This document shows, piece by piece, positions 8,460 through 16,964 of a stretch of DNA of 64,000 nucleotides. The notes beneath the pieces are model-generated. The model was not told the DNA's origin. It saw only the letters and a list, made by a program, of their open reading frames with translations, and searched no databases. This DNA is from Stenotrophomonas cyclobalanopsidis (GTDB taxonomy: Bacteria; Pseudomonadota; Gammaproteobacteria; Xanthomonadales; Xanthomonadaceae). Both the position numbers and the translations under genes were made by a program. The stretch spans positions 1 to 64,000 of the forward strand of contig NZ_VYKI01000003.1 of the NCBI RefSeq assembly GCF_008710035.1. The letters are read 5' to 3'. Position 1 is the first letter of the stretch, and every line of letters begins with the position of its first letter.

Positions 8460-9311
8460 ATGCGCCACCGCCCCCCTGCCCGCCTCCTGCTTGGTTGCCT
8501 CGTGCTGCTGCTGGCTGCGCCCGCCTGGGCGCGACCGCAGGCCACGCCGCTGGCGGGCGCCGTCGCTGACGAGGGCCGGCAGCTGACCGTGGCCGCGCTG
8601 GAACTGCCCAGCCGCGATGACGCGCAGTGGAAGCAGCGCCGCGAACAGGTGCTGCAGCTGCTGACCGAACTGCAGCCGGATGTGATCTCCGTGCAGCAGG
8701 TACTGCAGCAGCAGGGCCGCAATCCCGCCTGCTGGCTGGCCAGCCGGCTGCGCTACAGCTGCGATTTCGTCACCGCCGACCCGCCGAGCCAGCCGCTGCG
8801 GCACGGCAATGCGATGCTGACCCGGCTGCCGGTGAGCGAGGACGGAGTGACCCTGCTGCATCCGCCCGGCACCTTCAGCGCGGCCGGCATGATGCGCCTG
8901 CGGATGGGCGAGGCCCTGCTCAACGTCTATGTGGCCCGCCTGCGCCCGGACCCGGACGAGGCCACGGCACGCCAGCACCAGACCAGCGACCTGATGACCT
9001 GGATCGGCGCCACGTCCGATGGCATGCCCAGCCTGATCGCCGGTGATTTCGCCGCAGCGACCCCCGAACTGGTACGCAGCACGCCCGGCTTCCAGCCGGC
9101 GCGGCGCAACCCCGGGGGCAGGCCGGACGCCCCTGCCGCCAGCGGTGGTGGGGCCAGCGGCCACGGCCTGGACGTGCTGTTCCAGGTCAAGCATTTCGGC
9201 GGCATCCGCCAGCAGGCGATCCTGCTGCCCGCCGACGGCGACCTGCCCGGGCTGCGCCTGGGCGTGATGGCCACGCTGCGGCTGCAGGGTGTGCCGGCTA
9301 CCACCGAATAG
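8460..9311 (+). CDS. Secreted EEP-fold pseudoenzyme (degenerate endonuclease/exonuclease/phosphatase family)
   Basis: A 283-residue protein with a signal peptide (MRHRPPARLLLGCLVLLLAA, cut after WA). It aligns by eye with the protein at 20915-21805: QWKQRREQVLQLL, CWLASRLRY, GNAMLTRLP and IAGDFAA match the paralogue's WPTRRRTIVAEL, QWLASQLGY, GNALLTRRP and IAGDFNA. Nearly all active-site residues are replaced: the metal-binding Glu of LQEV is Gln (VQQV), the His of ATHL is Arg (VARL), the Asn of GDFN is Ala, and the C-terminal SDH motif is absent. Catalysis is therefore unlikely, and a binding role in the periplasm is possible. The start follows the signal peptide; an upstream in-frame ATG at 8346 gives no leader. 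Confidence 0.8.
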   Translation: MRHRPPARLLLGCLVLLLAAPAWARPQATPLAGAVADEGRQLTVAALELPSRDDAQWKQRREQVLQLLTELQPDVISVQQVLQQQGRNPACWLASRLRYSCDFVTADPPSQPLRHGNAMLTRLPVSEDGVTLLHPPGTFSAAGMMRLRMGEALLNVYVARLRPDPDEATARQHQTSDLMTWIGATSDGMPSLIAGDFAAATPELVRSTPGFQPARRNPGGRPDAPAASGGGASGHGLDVLFQVKHFGGIRQQAILLPADGDLPGLRLGVMATLRLQGVPATTE

Positions 9312-9328
9312 ACGTACCGCTGCGCTCG

Positions 9329-9403
9329 CCGGGCATGGCCCGGCACTACCCCGTTTCCGGCACCGCGCGCCGTTTCCGGTAGCGCCGGGCCACGCCCGGC
9401 GGA
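9329..9403. repeat. Pair of SMAG palindromes in opposite orientation
   Basis: An inverted copy lies at 9329-9349 (minus strand GTAG, then TGCCGGGCCATGCCCGG) and a direct copy at 9379-9403 (GTAGCGCCGGGCCACGCCCG, then GCGGA). They lie between the EEP pseudoenzyme and sodA, in the class that also fills 133-157 and 42826-42894. Confidence 0.75.
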
Positions 9404-9419
9404 TGCGGTCGTGCGAAAA

Positions 9420-9446
9420 CAAAAAGGCCGGGGTTTGCCCCGGCCT
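9420..9446 (-). terminator. Intrinsic terminator of sodA
   Basis: A 9-bp stem (AGGCCGGGG / CCCCGGCCT, loop TTTG) is preceded on the + strand by an A run, which becomes a U run for minus-strand transcripts. It lies 25 bp after the sodA stop. Confidence 0.85.
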
Positions 9447-9470
9447 CTTCGTTTCATGCAGTCACCGCAC

Positions 9471-10082
9471 TCAGGCAATGGCTTCCTGGTAACGACGCTC
9501 GACTTCGTTCCAGTCGATGACGTTGAAGAACGCGCCGATGTATTCCGGTCGACGGTTCTGGTACTTCAGGTAGTAGGCGTGTTCCCACACGTCCAGGCCG
9601 AGGATCGGCGTGTTGCCTTCCATCAGCGGGCTGTCCTGGTTGCCGGTGCTCTCGACGACGACCTTCTTGTCCGGGGTCACGCTCAGCCAGGCCCAGCCGC
9701 TGCCGAAGCGGGTCAGCGCAGCCTTGGTGAAGGCGTCCTTGAACTTGTCGAAACCGCCCAGGTCCTTGTCGATGGCCTTGGCCACGTCACCGACCGGGTT
9801 GCCGCCGGCGTTGGGGGCCATCACGGTCCAGAACAGCGAGTGGTTGGCGTGACCACCACCGTTGTTGCGCACCGGACCCTGCAGGTTCTCCGGCAGCGAC
9901 TTCAGCTTCTTCACCAGCTCTTCGACCGGCAGGTCAGCGTACTCGGTGCCTTCCAGCGCCGCGTTGACGTTGTTGATGTAGGTCTGGTGATGCTTGGTGT
10001 GATGGATTTCCATCGTTGCCGCATCGATGTTCGGTTCCAGAGCGTCGTAGGCGTAGGACAGCTTGGGCAGGGTGTAGGCCAT
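9471..10082 (-). CDS. sodA: Superoxide dismutase [Mn]
   Basis: A 203-residue enzyme converting superoxide to H2O2 and O2. Metal ligands are His27, His81 ([11 protein letters not shown]), Asp164 and His168 ([11 protein letters not shown]). Gly77 together with Gln149 (GNQDSP) is the pattern of manganese rather than iron enzymes. There is no signal peptide, so it is cytoplasmic. An AGGAGA site precedes the ATG at 10082. It is monocistronic with its own terminator and divergent from the barnase-type gene. Confidence 0.96.
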   Translation of the reverse strand: MAYTLPKLSYAYDALEPNIDAATMEIHHTKHHQTYINNVNAALEGTEYADLPVEELVKKLKSLPENLQGPVRNNGGGHANHSLFWTVMAPNAGGNPVGDVAKAIDKDLGGFDKFKDAFTKAALTRFGSGWAWLSVTPDKKVVVESTGNQDSPLMEGNTPILGLDVWEHAYYLKYQNRRPEYIGAFFNVIDWNEVERRYQEAIA

Positions 10083-10306
10083 GATGCATCTCCTGATAGC
10101 GAGGGCACCCGACGGCGTCGTCGGGCGGTGCGCGTTGAATGATGGGGACAGACCGCCACATTACCAAGAGGGATGTAAAGGAAATTGCGTCCTGCAGGTG
10201 ATTGCATTGGCAATTGTTACGCAGCAGTGACGCGGCCACCGCTCCTCATGCACGATGCAGCGCACAGGCGCTACAGTGCACGCACTTCCCTCGCCCACCA
10301 CGGCCC

Positions 10307-10768
10307 ATGCGCAATCCCCGGCTGTTGATCACCGCCATCGCCCTGCTGCTGCTTGGGCTGGTTGCCAACCATTTCCTGCAGCGGCCGCCGGCACCGCAGT
10401 TCGCGCCGGACCTGCAGGGCGCCAGCAACCGCAACGCGCCGGCCGTGCGCGCCGCCGGCAGCGACCGCGGTGATGGCCTGCCCGGCTTCCTGCCTGCCGA
10501 GGCGCGTCGGACCATCGCCCTCATCCAGCGCGGCGGCCCCTTCCCGCACCGCCAGGACGGCACCACCTTCGGCAACCGCGAGCAGCGCCTGCCGCAGCGG
10601 CCGCGCGGTTACTACCGTGAGTACACGGTCGATACCCCCGGTGCCTCCAACCGCGGCGCGCGCCGCATCATCACCGGCGGCGACCCGCCGCAGGCGTGGT
10701 ATTACACCGACGATCACTACGATTCGTTCCGCAGCTTCACCGTACCGGCCCCGGGAGAACGCCCATGA
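10307..10768 (+). CDS. Secreted or membrane-anchored barnase-type guanyl-specific ribonuclease
   Basis: A 153-residue protein with an N-terminal hydrophobic segment (residues 5-20; uncleaved anchor or signal peptide) and a C-terminal microbial RNase domain. Catalytic residues are in place: Glu105 (YYREYTV), Arg119/120 (ARRIITGG) and His137 (TDDHYDSF). The preceding FGNREQRLP is the family landmark. These enzymes cleave RNA after guanosine and are toxic if retained in the cytoplasm. Its stop overlaps the start of the barstar gene (ATGA), so inhibitor and enzyme are made from one message. It could serve in RNA scavenging or in competition with neighbouring cells. Confidence 0.92.
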   Translation: MRNPRLLITAIALLLLGLVANHFLQRPPAPQFAPDLQGASNRNAPAVRAAGSDRGDGLPGFLPAEARRTIALIQRGGPFPHRQDGTTFGNREQRLPQRPRGYYREYTVDTPGASNRGARRIITGGDPPQAWYYTDDHYDSFRSFTVPAPGERP

Positions 10769-11178
10769 GCCACGACGATTTCGGCCTCGGCCTGCATGAC
10801 ATCAACAACGCTGGCGTCTATGCCATCGATACCGGCGACATCAGTGACCTGGCGGCGGCCATGCGCGATGCTTCGCTGAAGGTGATCCGCATCGACCTGC
10901 ACGGTGTGGCCGACAAGCGCACCCTGCTGGCGCGGCTGGCCGCACAGCTCGATTTCCCGGCTGGCTTCGGCGGCAACTGGGATGCACTTACCGACAACCT
11001 GCGCGACCTGCAGTGGCTGCCGGCACCGGGCTATGCCCTGTTCCTGGCCGATGTGGATGCGCTGCGCGCGGGCGCGGCAAAGGACTTCGACACGCTGCTG
11101 GATGTGATGGACGAAGCCAGCCGCGACTGGGTCGGCCGCGACGTGCCGTTCTGGGTGTTCCTCTCGCAGAGCGAGTAA
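10765..11178 (+). CDS. Barstar-family ribonuclease inhibitor
   Basis: A 137-residue cytoplasmic protein with the barstar core (LKVIRIDLHGVADKRTLLARLA) and the conserved FGGNWDALTDNLRDL helix (Trp72, Asp73, Asp77), which carries acidic residues that plug the RNase active site. It follows the barnase-type gene with a 4-bp ATGA overlap, implying translational coupling and a guaranteed supply of inhibitor. Compared with the ~90-residue Bacillus barstar, it has extra residues at the N-terminus and between the core helices. No independent promoter is evident. Confidence 0.92.
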   Translation: MSHDDFGLGLHDINNAGVYAIDTGDISDLAAAMRDASLKVIRIDLHGVADKRTLLARLAAQLDFPAGFGGNWDALTDNLRDLQWLPAPGYALFLADVDALRAGAAKDFDTLLDVMDEASRDWVGRDVPFWVFLSQSE

Positions 11179-11200
11179 ACGGGGCGGCGCTACTGCCCTG

Positions 11201-11286
11201 GTAGAGGCCGACCTTGGTCGGCGCTCTTGCCAACCAAGGTTGGCATCTACCAAAGCACGCTTCTGCCAGCCAAGGCTGGCATCCAC
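11201..11286. repeat. SMAG palindromes, 'CCAACCTTGGTTGG' subclass
   Basis: Direct element 11201-11222 (GTAGAGGCCGACCTTGGTCG then GC). Inverted elements 11229-11250 (ends GGCATCTAC) and 11265-11286 (ends GGCATCCAC). The second is the same subclass as the large array at 20256-20915. Confidence 0.75.
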
Positions 11287-11300
11287 CAAAACACCACCCG

Positions 11301-13061
11301 TTACCGGCTGCCGTTATCTTCCTGCAGCTCTTTCTTGAACGGGATGTCCGGGGGCGGCCTTGCCACGGCGGGCTGGTCCTGCATGTTCGGGTCGCTCAGG
11401 CCGCAGCCGCCACCGGCCTGCAGGATCGAGATCACGCAGGAGATCTTCGTGCTGGTACCCGGCAACGGAATCTCCATTGCCTTGACGCCCTTGCGCACCC
11501 ATTCGGCCAGCAGCGATTCCTGCGGCACCCAGTATTTGTCGAACGAGGTCGGCGTGTAGTCGTAGGGCGGTCGCTTCAGCCAGCGGCCCGATTCGGCGAT
11601 GCGTTCCTTCGTCCAGCCATCGTTGGCCCCGCCCGGCGCGCCGCGCTCGGCAGCACCCTTGGCATCCTGGCCGGGCACCTTGACGCTGCCGTCGGCATTG
11701 AACAGCCCCTGCCCCGCACCCTGCGAGCTGGCCTGCGCTGCACCGCTGCGCGCACCATCACGGTTGCGGTCCGAGGCACCCCAGTCGTCGCCCTTGGCCG
11801 GTGTGGCCCAGTTGCCCGGCGTCGGCGCGGGACGCGCACCGGCCTGTGCCGGCGTCCCCGCGCTGGCGGCCGGGCGTGATGCACTCGCGGTGGACGGACT
11901 GGCCGCGCTCCCCGCCGGTGCCGACGCAGGTGTACTGCTGGCACCACTGGCGGGAGACGGCGCAGCGACCGGCGCGTTGGCCACGCTGCGTTCGCGCACC
12001 TGCACGTCACGACCGGTCGGTGCACGCACGCTGGGTTCGCGCCCAGGCACGGCCGCCATCCGCACCTGCGGGTCGACCACCGCCTGCACTTCGCGCTCGC
12101 GCACCTGAACCTCGCGCTGCTGCGGCGGGCGCACCTGCACCTCAGCGCTGCGCAGCGGTTGCGGCACTACCGGCGCTTCCACCGTGGCGACCTCGCGCTC
12201 CTGCACCTGCACCTCGCGAACCGCAGGGGCAGGCACGGCCAGCGGCACCTGCCGCACCCGCATCGATACGGCTGGCGCCTGCACCGTCTGCACGCTGCGC
12301 TCGCGCACGGCGGGCGTGCTGTCACGCGGCACAATGTTCACTTCGGTGCGCGGCACACTGACCGGCGGCACCACGAAATCAGTGGTCGCCTCGGCCACTG
12401 CGGTGGCCTGCACCGGTGTCGGCGGAGGCGCAGCCTGCGGCGCGGGTTCGCTCTGCACCGGCGGTGGCGGCGTCACTGCGGCGCTCCCCGCCTCGGCAGG
12501 CGCGGTGGCAGCAGGCGCAGGCGGTTGCGGACGCGGCGCGCTGGCCTCGCCGGCCGGCTGGCCACTGGCCACCGCAGCGGCTTCGGCAGCCGCCGCCTCG
12601 GCGCCGGGCTGGTCGCCGCCGCCTTCCTGCGCGCCGCGGCCGACAAATTCAATCTGCACGCGCTCGCCTTCGGCACCGGCATCGTCCGGCGCGGTGGTGC
12701 GGATCACCGCCACCCACAGCAGCAACAGGAAGAACAGCAGGTGCAGCAGCGCACTGGCAACGGCCGAGGTCCAGCGCATCCAGCGCTGGTCGCGCGGGGC
12801 CGGCTCCCAGTCCTGCCACAGCAGGCGCCGCGCGGCGCCCCATGGGCCTAGCGCCGGCACCACGCCGGGACGACCGGGCAGCGGTCGTGGCAGCAGCACC
12901 GCGATCACGTCGCTGGCGTGGAACGGCCGCGCGATCGGTTTCAGCGAGCGCAGCCAGATCGCCCAGCCATACGGCAGGCGCGTGCGCTTTTCGAGGATGA
13001 GGGGGTGCTGCTGGCGCGCCAGCAGCAGATCGATCAGTTGCTCGGCTCTGGGCAGAGGCAC
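11301..13061 (-). CDS. TonB-like repetitive inner-membrane protein
   Basis: A protein of about 586 residues resembling the 'transmembrane repetitive protein' of Xanthomonadaceae. After a cytoplasmic stretch (to about residue 99) comes one membrane helix (SALLHLLFFLLLLWVAVI), then about 350 residues of Pro/Ala-rich low complexity. In the middle are repeats built on VQVRERxV (for example VQVQEREV, VQVREREV, VQVRERSV). The conserved C-terminal domain has two cysteines (ISCVISILQAGGGCG). The layout (short cytoplasmic part, one helix, long stiff periplasmic spacer, terminal domain) is TonB-like, but function is unknown. I chose the GTG at 13061 because it follows the nfuA stop by 10 bp; an ATG at 13118 inside nfuA is the alternative. 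Confidence 0.75.
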   Translation of the reverse strand: MPLPRAEQLIDLLLARQQHPLILEKRTRLPYGWAIWLRSLKPIARPFHASDVIAVLLPRPLPGRPGVVPALGPWGAARRLLWQDWEPAPRDQRWMRWTSAVASALLHLLFFLLLLWVAVIRTTAPDDAGAEGERVQIEFVGRGAQEGGGDQPGAEAAAAEAAAVASGQPAGEASAPRPQPPAPAATAPAEAGSAAVTPPPPVQSEPAPQAAPPPTPVQATAVAEATTDFVVPPVSVPRTEVNIVPRDSTPAVRERSVQTVQAPAVSMRVRQVPLAVPAPAVREVQVQEREVATVEAPVVPQPLRSAEVQVRPPQQREVQVREREVQAVVDPQVRMAAVPGREPSVRAPTGRDVQVRERSVANAPVAAPSPASGASSTPASAPAGSAASPSTASASRPAASAGTPAQAGARPAPTPGNWATPAKGDDWGASDRNRDGARSGAAQASSQGAGQGLFNADGSVKVPGQDAKGAAERGAPGGANDGWTKERIAESGRWLKRPPYDYTPTSFDKYWVPQESLLAEWVRKGVKAMEIPLPGTSTKISCVISILQAGGGCGLSDPNMQDQPAVARPPPDIPFKKELQEDNGSR

Positions 13062-13071
13062 GCGTTGGCGA

Positions 13072-13671
13072 TCAGGCGGCGTTGCCGCGGGGGATGTACG
13101 GCGCGTGGCCGCTGTCATGGTCGGTCGCGTCGCGCACGGCGGTCACGCCCGGCACGCGGCCCATCAGGGTCTTTTCGATGCCCTGCTTGAGCGTGACGTC
13201 GGCCATGCCACAGCCCTGGCAGCCGCCGCCGAAGCGCAGCAGCACCACGCCATCGGCCGAGACTTCCTGCACGGCGACCTTGCCGCCATGCGAGGCAAGC
13301 TGCGGGTTGACTTCGTTTTCCACCACCCAATGCACGCGCTCGACCAGCGAGGCGGCCTCGCCGGGCGCTTCGCCCTTGATGCGCGGGGCCTTGATGGTCA
13401 GCTGCTGGGTGCCGGCGGTGCCGGGAACGATGTCGATCTCGGCACCGTCTAGCCAGCCCACGCTGAGCGCGTCGACATACAGGGTGAAGCCATCGCAGTC
13501 CACGGCCCATTCGTCACCGAGCAGGTCGCTGGGTTCGGCGAACTCCAGGCGGGCGTCTGCGCGCGGCGTGCCGGGATCGACGGCGCTCAGGCGCACGCCC
13601 ATGCCGGGCACGCCCTCGCGTTCGATCAGCTTGCGGAAGTGGGTCTGGGCAGTGTCGGAGATCTGGATCAT
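13072..13671 (-). CDS. nfuA: Fe/S biogenesis protein NfuA
   Basis: A 199-residue protein with an N-terminal degenerate A-type carrier domain (about 1-100) and a C-terminal Nfu domain bearing the cluster-binding CQGC motif (Cys151, Cys154). It carries 4Fe-4S clusters to client apoproteins in the cytoplasm, especially under oxidative stress or iron limitation. Length and two-domain order match E. coli NfuA (191 residues). The downstream repetitive membrane protein gene begins about 10 bp after its stop. Confidence 0.95.
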   Translation of the reverse strand: MIQISDTAQTHFRKLIEREGVPGMGVRLSAVDPGTPRADARLEFAEPSDLLGDEWAVDCDGFTLYVDALSVGWLDGAEIDIVPGTAGTQQLTIKAPRIKGEAPGEAASLVERVHWVVENEVNPQLASHGGKVAVQEVSADGVVLLRFGGGCQGCGMADVTLKQGIEKTLMGRVPGVTAVRDATDHDSGHAPYIPRGNAA

Positions 13672-13761
13672 CAGGCTATTCTAGCCAAGTCAGCGCCGGT
13701 CGCTCATTCGGTTTATACACCGGCCGGCGCATTGTTCAGTCAATTCGAGGTGGAGGAACCC

Positions 13762-14112
13762 ATGTCCGACCTGATTCCGCTGGCACAGGCGCGTTGCGTG
13801 CCGCGCAAGGGCAGCGACCACAAGCTGGGCGAAGCGCGCCTGGCCGAACTGCTGCCGCAGGTGCCGGGCTGGGAACTGGCCGAGGCCGGCCAGGCGCTGG
13901 TGCGCACGTTCCGCTTCAAGGATTACTACGCCACCATGGCCTTCGTGAACGCGCTGGCCTGGATCGCCCACCACGAGGACCACCACCCGGACCTGGGCGT
14001 GCACTACGACCGCGCCGTCGTGCGCTACTCCACCCACGACGTGGGCGGGCTGAGCGAGAACGACTTCATCTGCGCGACCAAGACCTCGGCCCTGACGGAG
14101 CACGTGAAATGA
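13762..14112 (+). CDS. phhB: 4a-hydroxytetrahydrobiopterin (pterin-4a-carbinolamine) dehydratase
   Basis: A 116-residue protein with the family motif [31 protein letters not shown] (active-site His residues 70, 71, 74 and 75). It regenerates the pterin cofactor of phenylalanine hydroxylase. A textbook GGAGG site lies 6 bases upstream of the ATG. No phenylalanine hydroxylase gene lies next to it here. Its stop overlaps the next start (ATGA), coupling it to the TonB-domain lipoprotein. In Xanthomonas and Stenotrophomonas, PhhB homologues are conserved housekeeping genes. Confidence 0.92.
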   Translation: MSDLIPLAQARCVPRKGSDHKLGEARLAELLPQVPGWELAEAGQALVRTFRFKDYYATMAFVNALAWIAHHEDHHPDLGVHYDRAVVRYSTHDVGGLSENDFICATKTSALTEHVK

Positions 14113-14525
14113 ATGTTCGACTGCTGAGCCTGTCCCTGCTCGCCGCCACCGGCCTGGCCGGCTGTGGTTCGTCCGAGCCGCCGGCGCCGCCGGCCGCGCC
14201 GCCGACCGAGGTGGCCGCGGTGAAGACCCCGCCGCCGCAGTACCCGATGGAGCTGGCCTGCACCGGCGTGGGCGGTACCAGTACTTTCAAGGTCACCATC
14301 GGCACCGATGGCCGCCCCAGCGAGGTCCTGCTGCTGACCGGCGCCGGCAACGCGCAGTTGGATGACCTGGCCAAAACCGCAGTCCAGGCGTGGGAATTCA
14401 AGGCCGCCACCCGCAACGGCCAGGCCGTGCCCGCCACCATCCAGGTGCCGGTCAGCTTCAACCCGCCGCAGCCGAAGCCGGACCAGTGCTTCGCCATTGA
14501 AGAGCGGATGCGCCGCGGCGGCTGA
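14109..14525 (+). CDS. Lipoprotein with TonB C-terminal-like domain
   Basis: A 138-residue lipoprotein with the lipobox LAGC (Cys at about 19) and a Pro/Ala-rich linker. A TonB_C-like domain follows: [65 protein letters not shown]. This is the usual beta-alpha-beta pattern with the P-Y-P entry motif. It has no transmembrane anchor, so it is probably a periplasmic or outer-membrane lipid-anchored protein rather than an energy transducer. It overlaps phhB by 4 bp. Confidence 0.8.
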   Translation: MNVRLLSLSLLAATGLAGCGSSEPPAPPAAPPTEVAAVKTPPPQYPMELACTGVGGTSTFKVTIGTDGRPSEVLLLTGAGNAQLDDLAKTAVQAWEFKAATRNGQAVPATIQVPVSFNPPQPKPDQCFAIEERMRRGG

Positions 14526-14624
14526 AGGCCGCCGTAGCGACCAGGCCAGCCGACGCCCGCCTTGCCCCCCGCCGTCCCGGCCTGACCCGGGGCGGCTGCT
14601 GAACGATCAGGAACGCGTCGGTAA

Positions 14625-15434
14625 ATGCTGCAGATCTCCCCGGAAAACTTCTGGATCGCACTCGCGGTTACCCTCGCCGCTGGCCTGGCGACCGCCATCG
14701 GCAGCCTGCTGGTCCTGTTCTCGCGCCGGCCCAGCCCCCGCCTGCTGGCGTTCGGTCTGGCGTTTGCCGGCGGCGCGATGGTGTATGTCTCGCTGTCGGA
14801 AATCCTGAACAAGTCGATCGAATCGTTCGCCCTGGCCTACGGCGCACGCGGCGGTTTCACTTGGGGCACCATCGCCTTCCTGCTGGGCGTGCTGGCGATC
14901 GTGGCCATCGACCACCTGATCCCGAACCCGCACGAGACGCTGGATTCGAAGGAACCGGCCTTCCGCGACAACAACAAGGCCTACATCAAGCGCGTCGGCC
15001 TGCTGACGGCCGTGGCGATCACCGCGCATAACTTCCCGGAAGGCCTGGCTACCTTCTTCGCGACGGTGGAAAGCCCGTCGGTGGGCATGCCGCTGGCCTT
15101 CGCCATTGCAATCCACAACATTCCCGAAGGCATCGCCATCGCGGTGCCGGTGTACTTCGCCACCCAGAGCAAGCTGCACGCCTTCATGGCCAGCCTGCTG
15201 TCAGGCTTGGCCGAGCCGGTGGGCGCGGTGCTCGGCTACCTCCTGCTGAAGGGCTCGCTGTCGCACGCCACGTTCGGCTGGGTGTTCGGGCTGATTGCCG
15301 GGGTGATGGTGTTCCTGGCGCTGGATGAGCTGCTGCCGGCAGCCAAGCGCTATGCCAAGGGCCACGAGACCGTGTACGGACTGGTGGCGGGCATGGGCAC
15401 GCTGGCGATCAGCCTGGTGCTGTTCAAGTGGTGA
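14625..15434 (+). CDS. zupT: ZIP-family divalent metal (zinc) transporter ZupT
   Basis: A 269-residue membrane protein with about eight helices. The two metal-site helices are intact: HNFPEGLATFF (helix 4) and HNIPEGIAIAVPVYF (helix 5), with LFKW at the C-terminus as in E. coli ZupT. It imports zinc and other divalent cations across the inner membrane. The ATG at 14625 starts the first helix region directly. The gene stands alone between the lipoprotein and a SMAG cluster; no Zur box was recognised upstream. Confidence 0.95.
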   Translation: MLQISPENFWIALAVTLAAGLATAIGSLLVLFSRRPSPRLLAFGLAFAGGAMVYVSLSEILNKSIESFALAYGARGGFTWGTIAFLLGVLAIVAIDHLIPNPHETLDSKEPAFRDNNKAYIKRVGLLTAVAITAHNFPEGLATFFATVESPSVGMPLAFAIAIHNIPEGIAIAVPVYFATQSKLHAFMASLLSGLAEPVGAVLGYLLLKGSLSHATFGWVFGLIAGVMVFLALDELLPAAKRYAKGHETVYGLVAGMGTLAISLVLFKW

Positions 15435-15453
15435 TCGGTTTGCGCGCCGCCCT

Positions 15454-15572
15454 GTAGAGTCGAGCCGTGCTCGACTGGCTTTCCGCGCCATCCCGCCCCG
15501 TAGAGTCGAGCTTGCTCGACTGGCTTTCAGCCGCGCCCGGCCGAAGAGCAGTCGAGCACGGCTCGACTCTAC
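15454..15572. repeat. Three SMAG palindromes, 'GAGTCGAGC' subclass
   Basis: Direct elements start at 15454 (GTAGAGTCGAGCCGTGCTCG then ACT) and 15500; an inverted element ends at 15572 (CTCGACTCTAC). They lie between the convergent zupT and rluC genes, where no other terminator was found, so they may serve that role. The same subclass recurs at 59811-59869. Confidence 0.75.
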
Positions 15573-15581
15573 AAGGCTCGC

Positions 15582-16556
15582 TTACTTCAGCCGGTCCAGC
15601 GCTTCCACCAGCTCGTCGGCCAGCGGTGCGTTCAGCACGTACGGGGTCTTGCCGGCGTCCAGCGCGAACTCCAGCGAGGCCGCGTGCAGGAACAGGCGCT
15701 TCAGCCCGATCTGCTCACGAAGCCGCTTGTTGACTGCCGGATCGCCGTATTTGTCATCACCGGCCACCGGATGACCCAGATGCTGGGCATGCACGCGGAT
15801 CTGGTGGGTACGGCCGGTCTCGATGCGCACTTCGCAGTACGAATGGCCGCCCTTGCGCTCCAGCACCCGGAAGTGGCTGATCGATTCCTTGCCGATCGCG
15901 TTGACCTGCACGTGGCGCTCGCCACCCTGGCGCAGGCCCACGTGCAGCGGCGCGTCGACCGTCATCACGCCGTCGGGCATGCGCCCGGCCAGCAGGGTCA
16001 GGTAGCGCTTGCGGATGCCGGCACCGTGGTCTTCACGCAGCAGCGCCTGCAGCTCGCTCAGCGCCGAACGCTTCTTGGCCACGATCAGCAGGCCCGAGGT
16101 GTCGCGATCCAACCGGTGGACCAGCTCCAGGGTCTGCCCCGGGCGCAGGGCACGCAGGGTCTCGATGGCGCCGAAGCTGATGCCGCTACCACCGTGGCTC
16201 GCCACGCCGGTCGGCTTGTTCAGGGCCAGCAAACGTGCATCTTCGAAGACGATGGCCTGTTCCAGGCGGCGCATGAAGGACTCGGGCGGACCGGCCTTGT
16301 CTCCTTCGTCGGTGAGACGAACCGGTGGCACACGCACCTCGTCGCCCGCCTCCAGCTTGCGTTCGGCCTTGGCGCGGCCGCCATTCACGCGGACCTGGCC
16401 GCTGCGCACCAGCTTGTAGACCAGGCTGCGCGGGGCGCCCTTGAGCTGGCCCAGCAGGAAATTGTCCAGGCGCTGGCCTGCACGGTCCTCGGGAACGGTG
16501 ATCATGCGCACGGAAGGCTTGTCGCCGGCGGGCTTGGTGGGGTCTGGGGCAGTCAT
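15582..16556 (-). CDS. rluC: 23S rRNA pseudouridine(955/2504/2580) synthase
   Basis: A 324-residue RluA-family enzyme. An N-terminal S4 domain (about residues 20-85, QRLDNFLLGQL...GQVRVNGGRAK) precedes the catalytic domain with HRLDRDTSGLLIVAK, where Asp150 is the nucleophile. RluC modifies three positions in 23S rRNA. It is divergent from rne, as in E. coli, which supports the assignment over RluD. The start is the ATG at 16556. Confidence 0.95.
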   Translation of the reverse strand: MTAPDPTKPAGDKPSVRMITVPEDRAGQRLDNFLLGQLKGAPRSLVYKLVRSGQVRVNGGRAKAERKLEAGDEVRVPPVRLTDEGDKAGPPESFMRRLEQAIVFEDARLLALNKPTGVASHGGSGISFGAIETLRALRPGQTLELVHRLDRDTSGLLIVAKKRSALSELQALLREDHGAGIRKRYLTLLAGRMPDGVMTVDAPLHVGLRQGGERHVQVNAIGKESISHFRVLERKGGHSYCEVRIETGRTHQIRVHAQHLGHPVAGDDKYGDPAVNKRLREQIGLKRLFLHAASLEFALDAGKTPYVLNAPLADELVEALDRLK

Positions 16557-16964
16557 CTGGCTGTTTATTCTGTTACACTCGGGGGGCGAGATAAGGGATT
16601 GATTTTGCTGGAAGTTACTCAGGGCCAGAAGCCCAGCTTCCGACGAATCCGGCACAGTGCGCGACCACCGCCCGCGGGGCGGCCATGTTAGCGGCTCACC
16701 GGCCTTCCCGGCCATCGCCGGATGCCTGACACGCAACCGTGCTGAACATGTCCCGCGCGGCGCTCCAGCCTGGCTGACAGCTGCCGCCGGCCCTGCAACA
16801 CCCCAAAAACCAGAAAAGTGAAGCGCTCCCGCGGCCTGCCGTGGTGTCGTAGCGCTGGAAACCCAAGCCGTCCTCCCCGCGCATGCGCGAATGGGCGGTG
16901 AACCGTGTCCAGAGGCGAAACCCCATGGCGTTCCGCGCGGTAGCCGCTTGCGAGGAACGCAACA
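16557..16964 (+). promoter_or_regulatory. rluC-rne intergenic region and long rne leader with a hairpin over the ribosome binding site
   Basis: A 408-bp gene-free stretch between divergent rluC and rne. An extended -10-like TGTTACACT at 16571-16579 could start rne transcripts near 16587, giving a leader of about 380 nt; this is an inference, though the E. coli rne leader is also about 360 nt and mediates autoregulation. At 16928-16960 a perfect 7-bp pair GCGTTCC / GGAACGC encloses an inner GCGG-TAG-CCGC hairpin. The right arm contains the purine-rich ribosome binding site (GAGGAACG), five bases before the ATG, so folding should hide it. Confidence 0.6.

Noticed and set aside
13061-13118. ATG at 13118 as the start of the repetitive membrane protein
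   Set aside because: It lies inside nfuA and adds 19 residues without conserved features; GTG at 13061 after the nfuA stop is preferred, though not proven.
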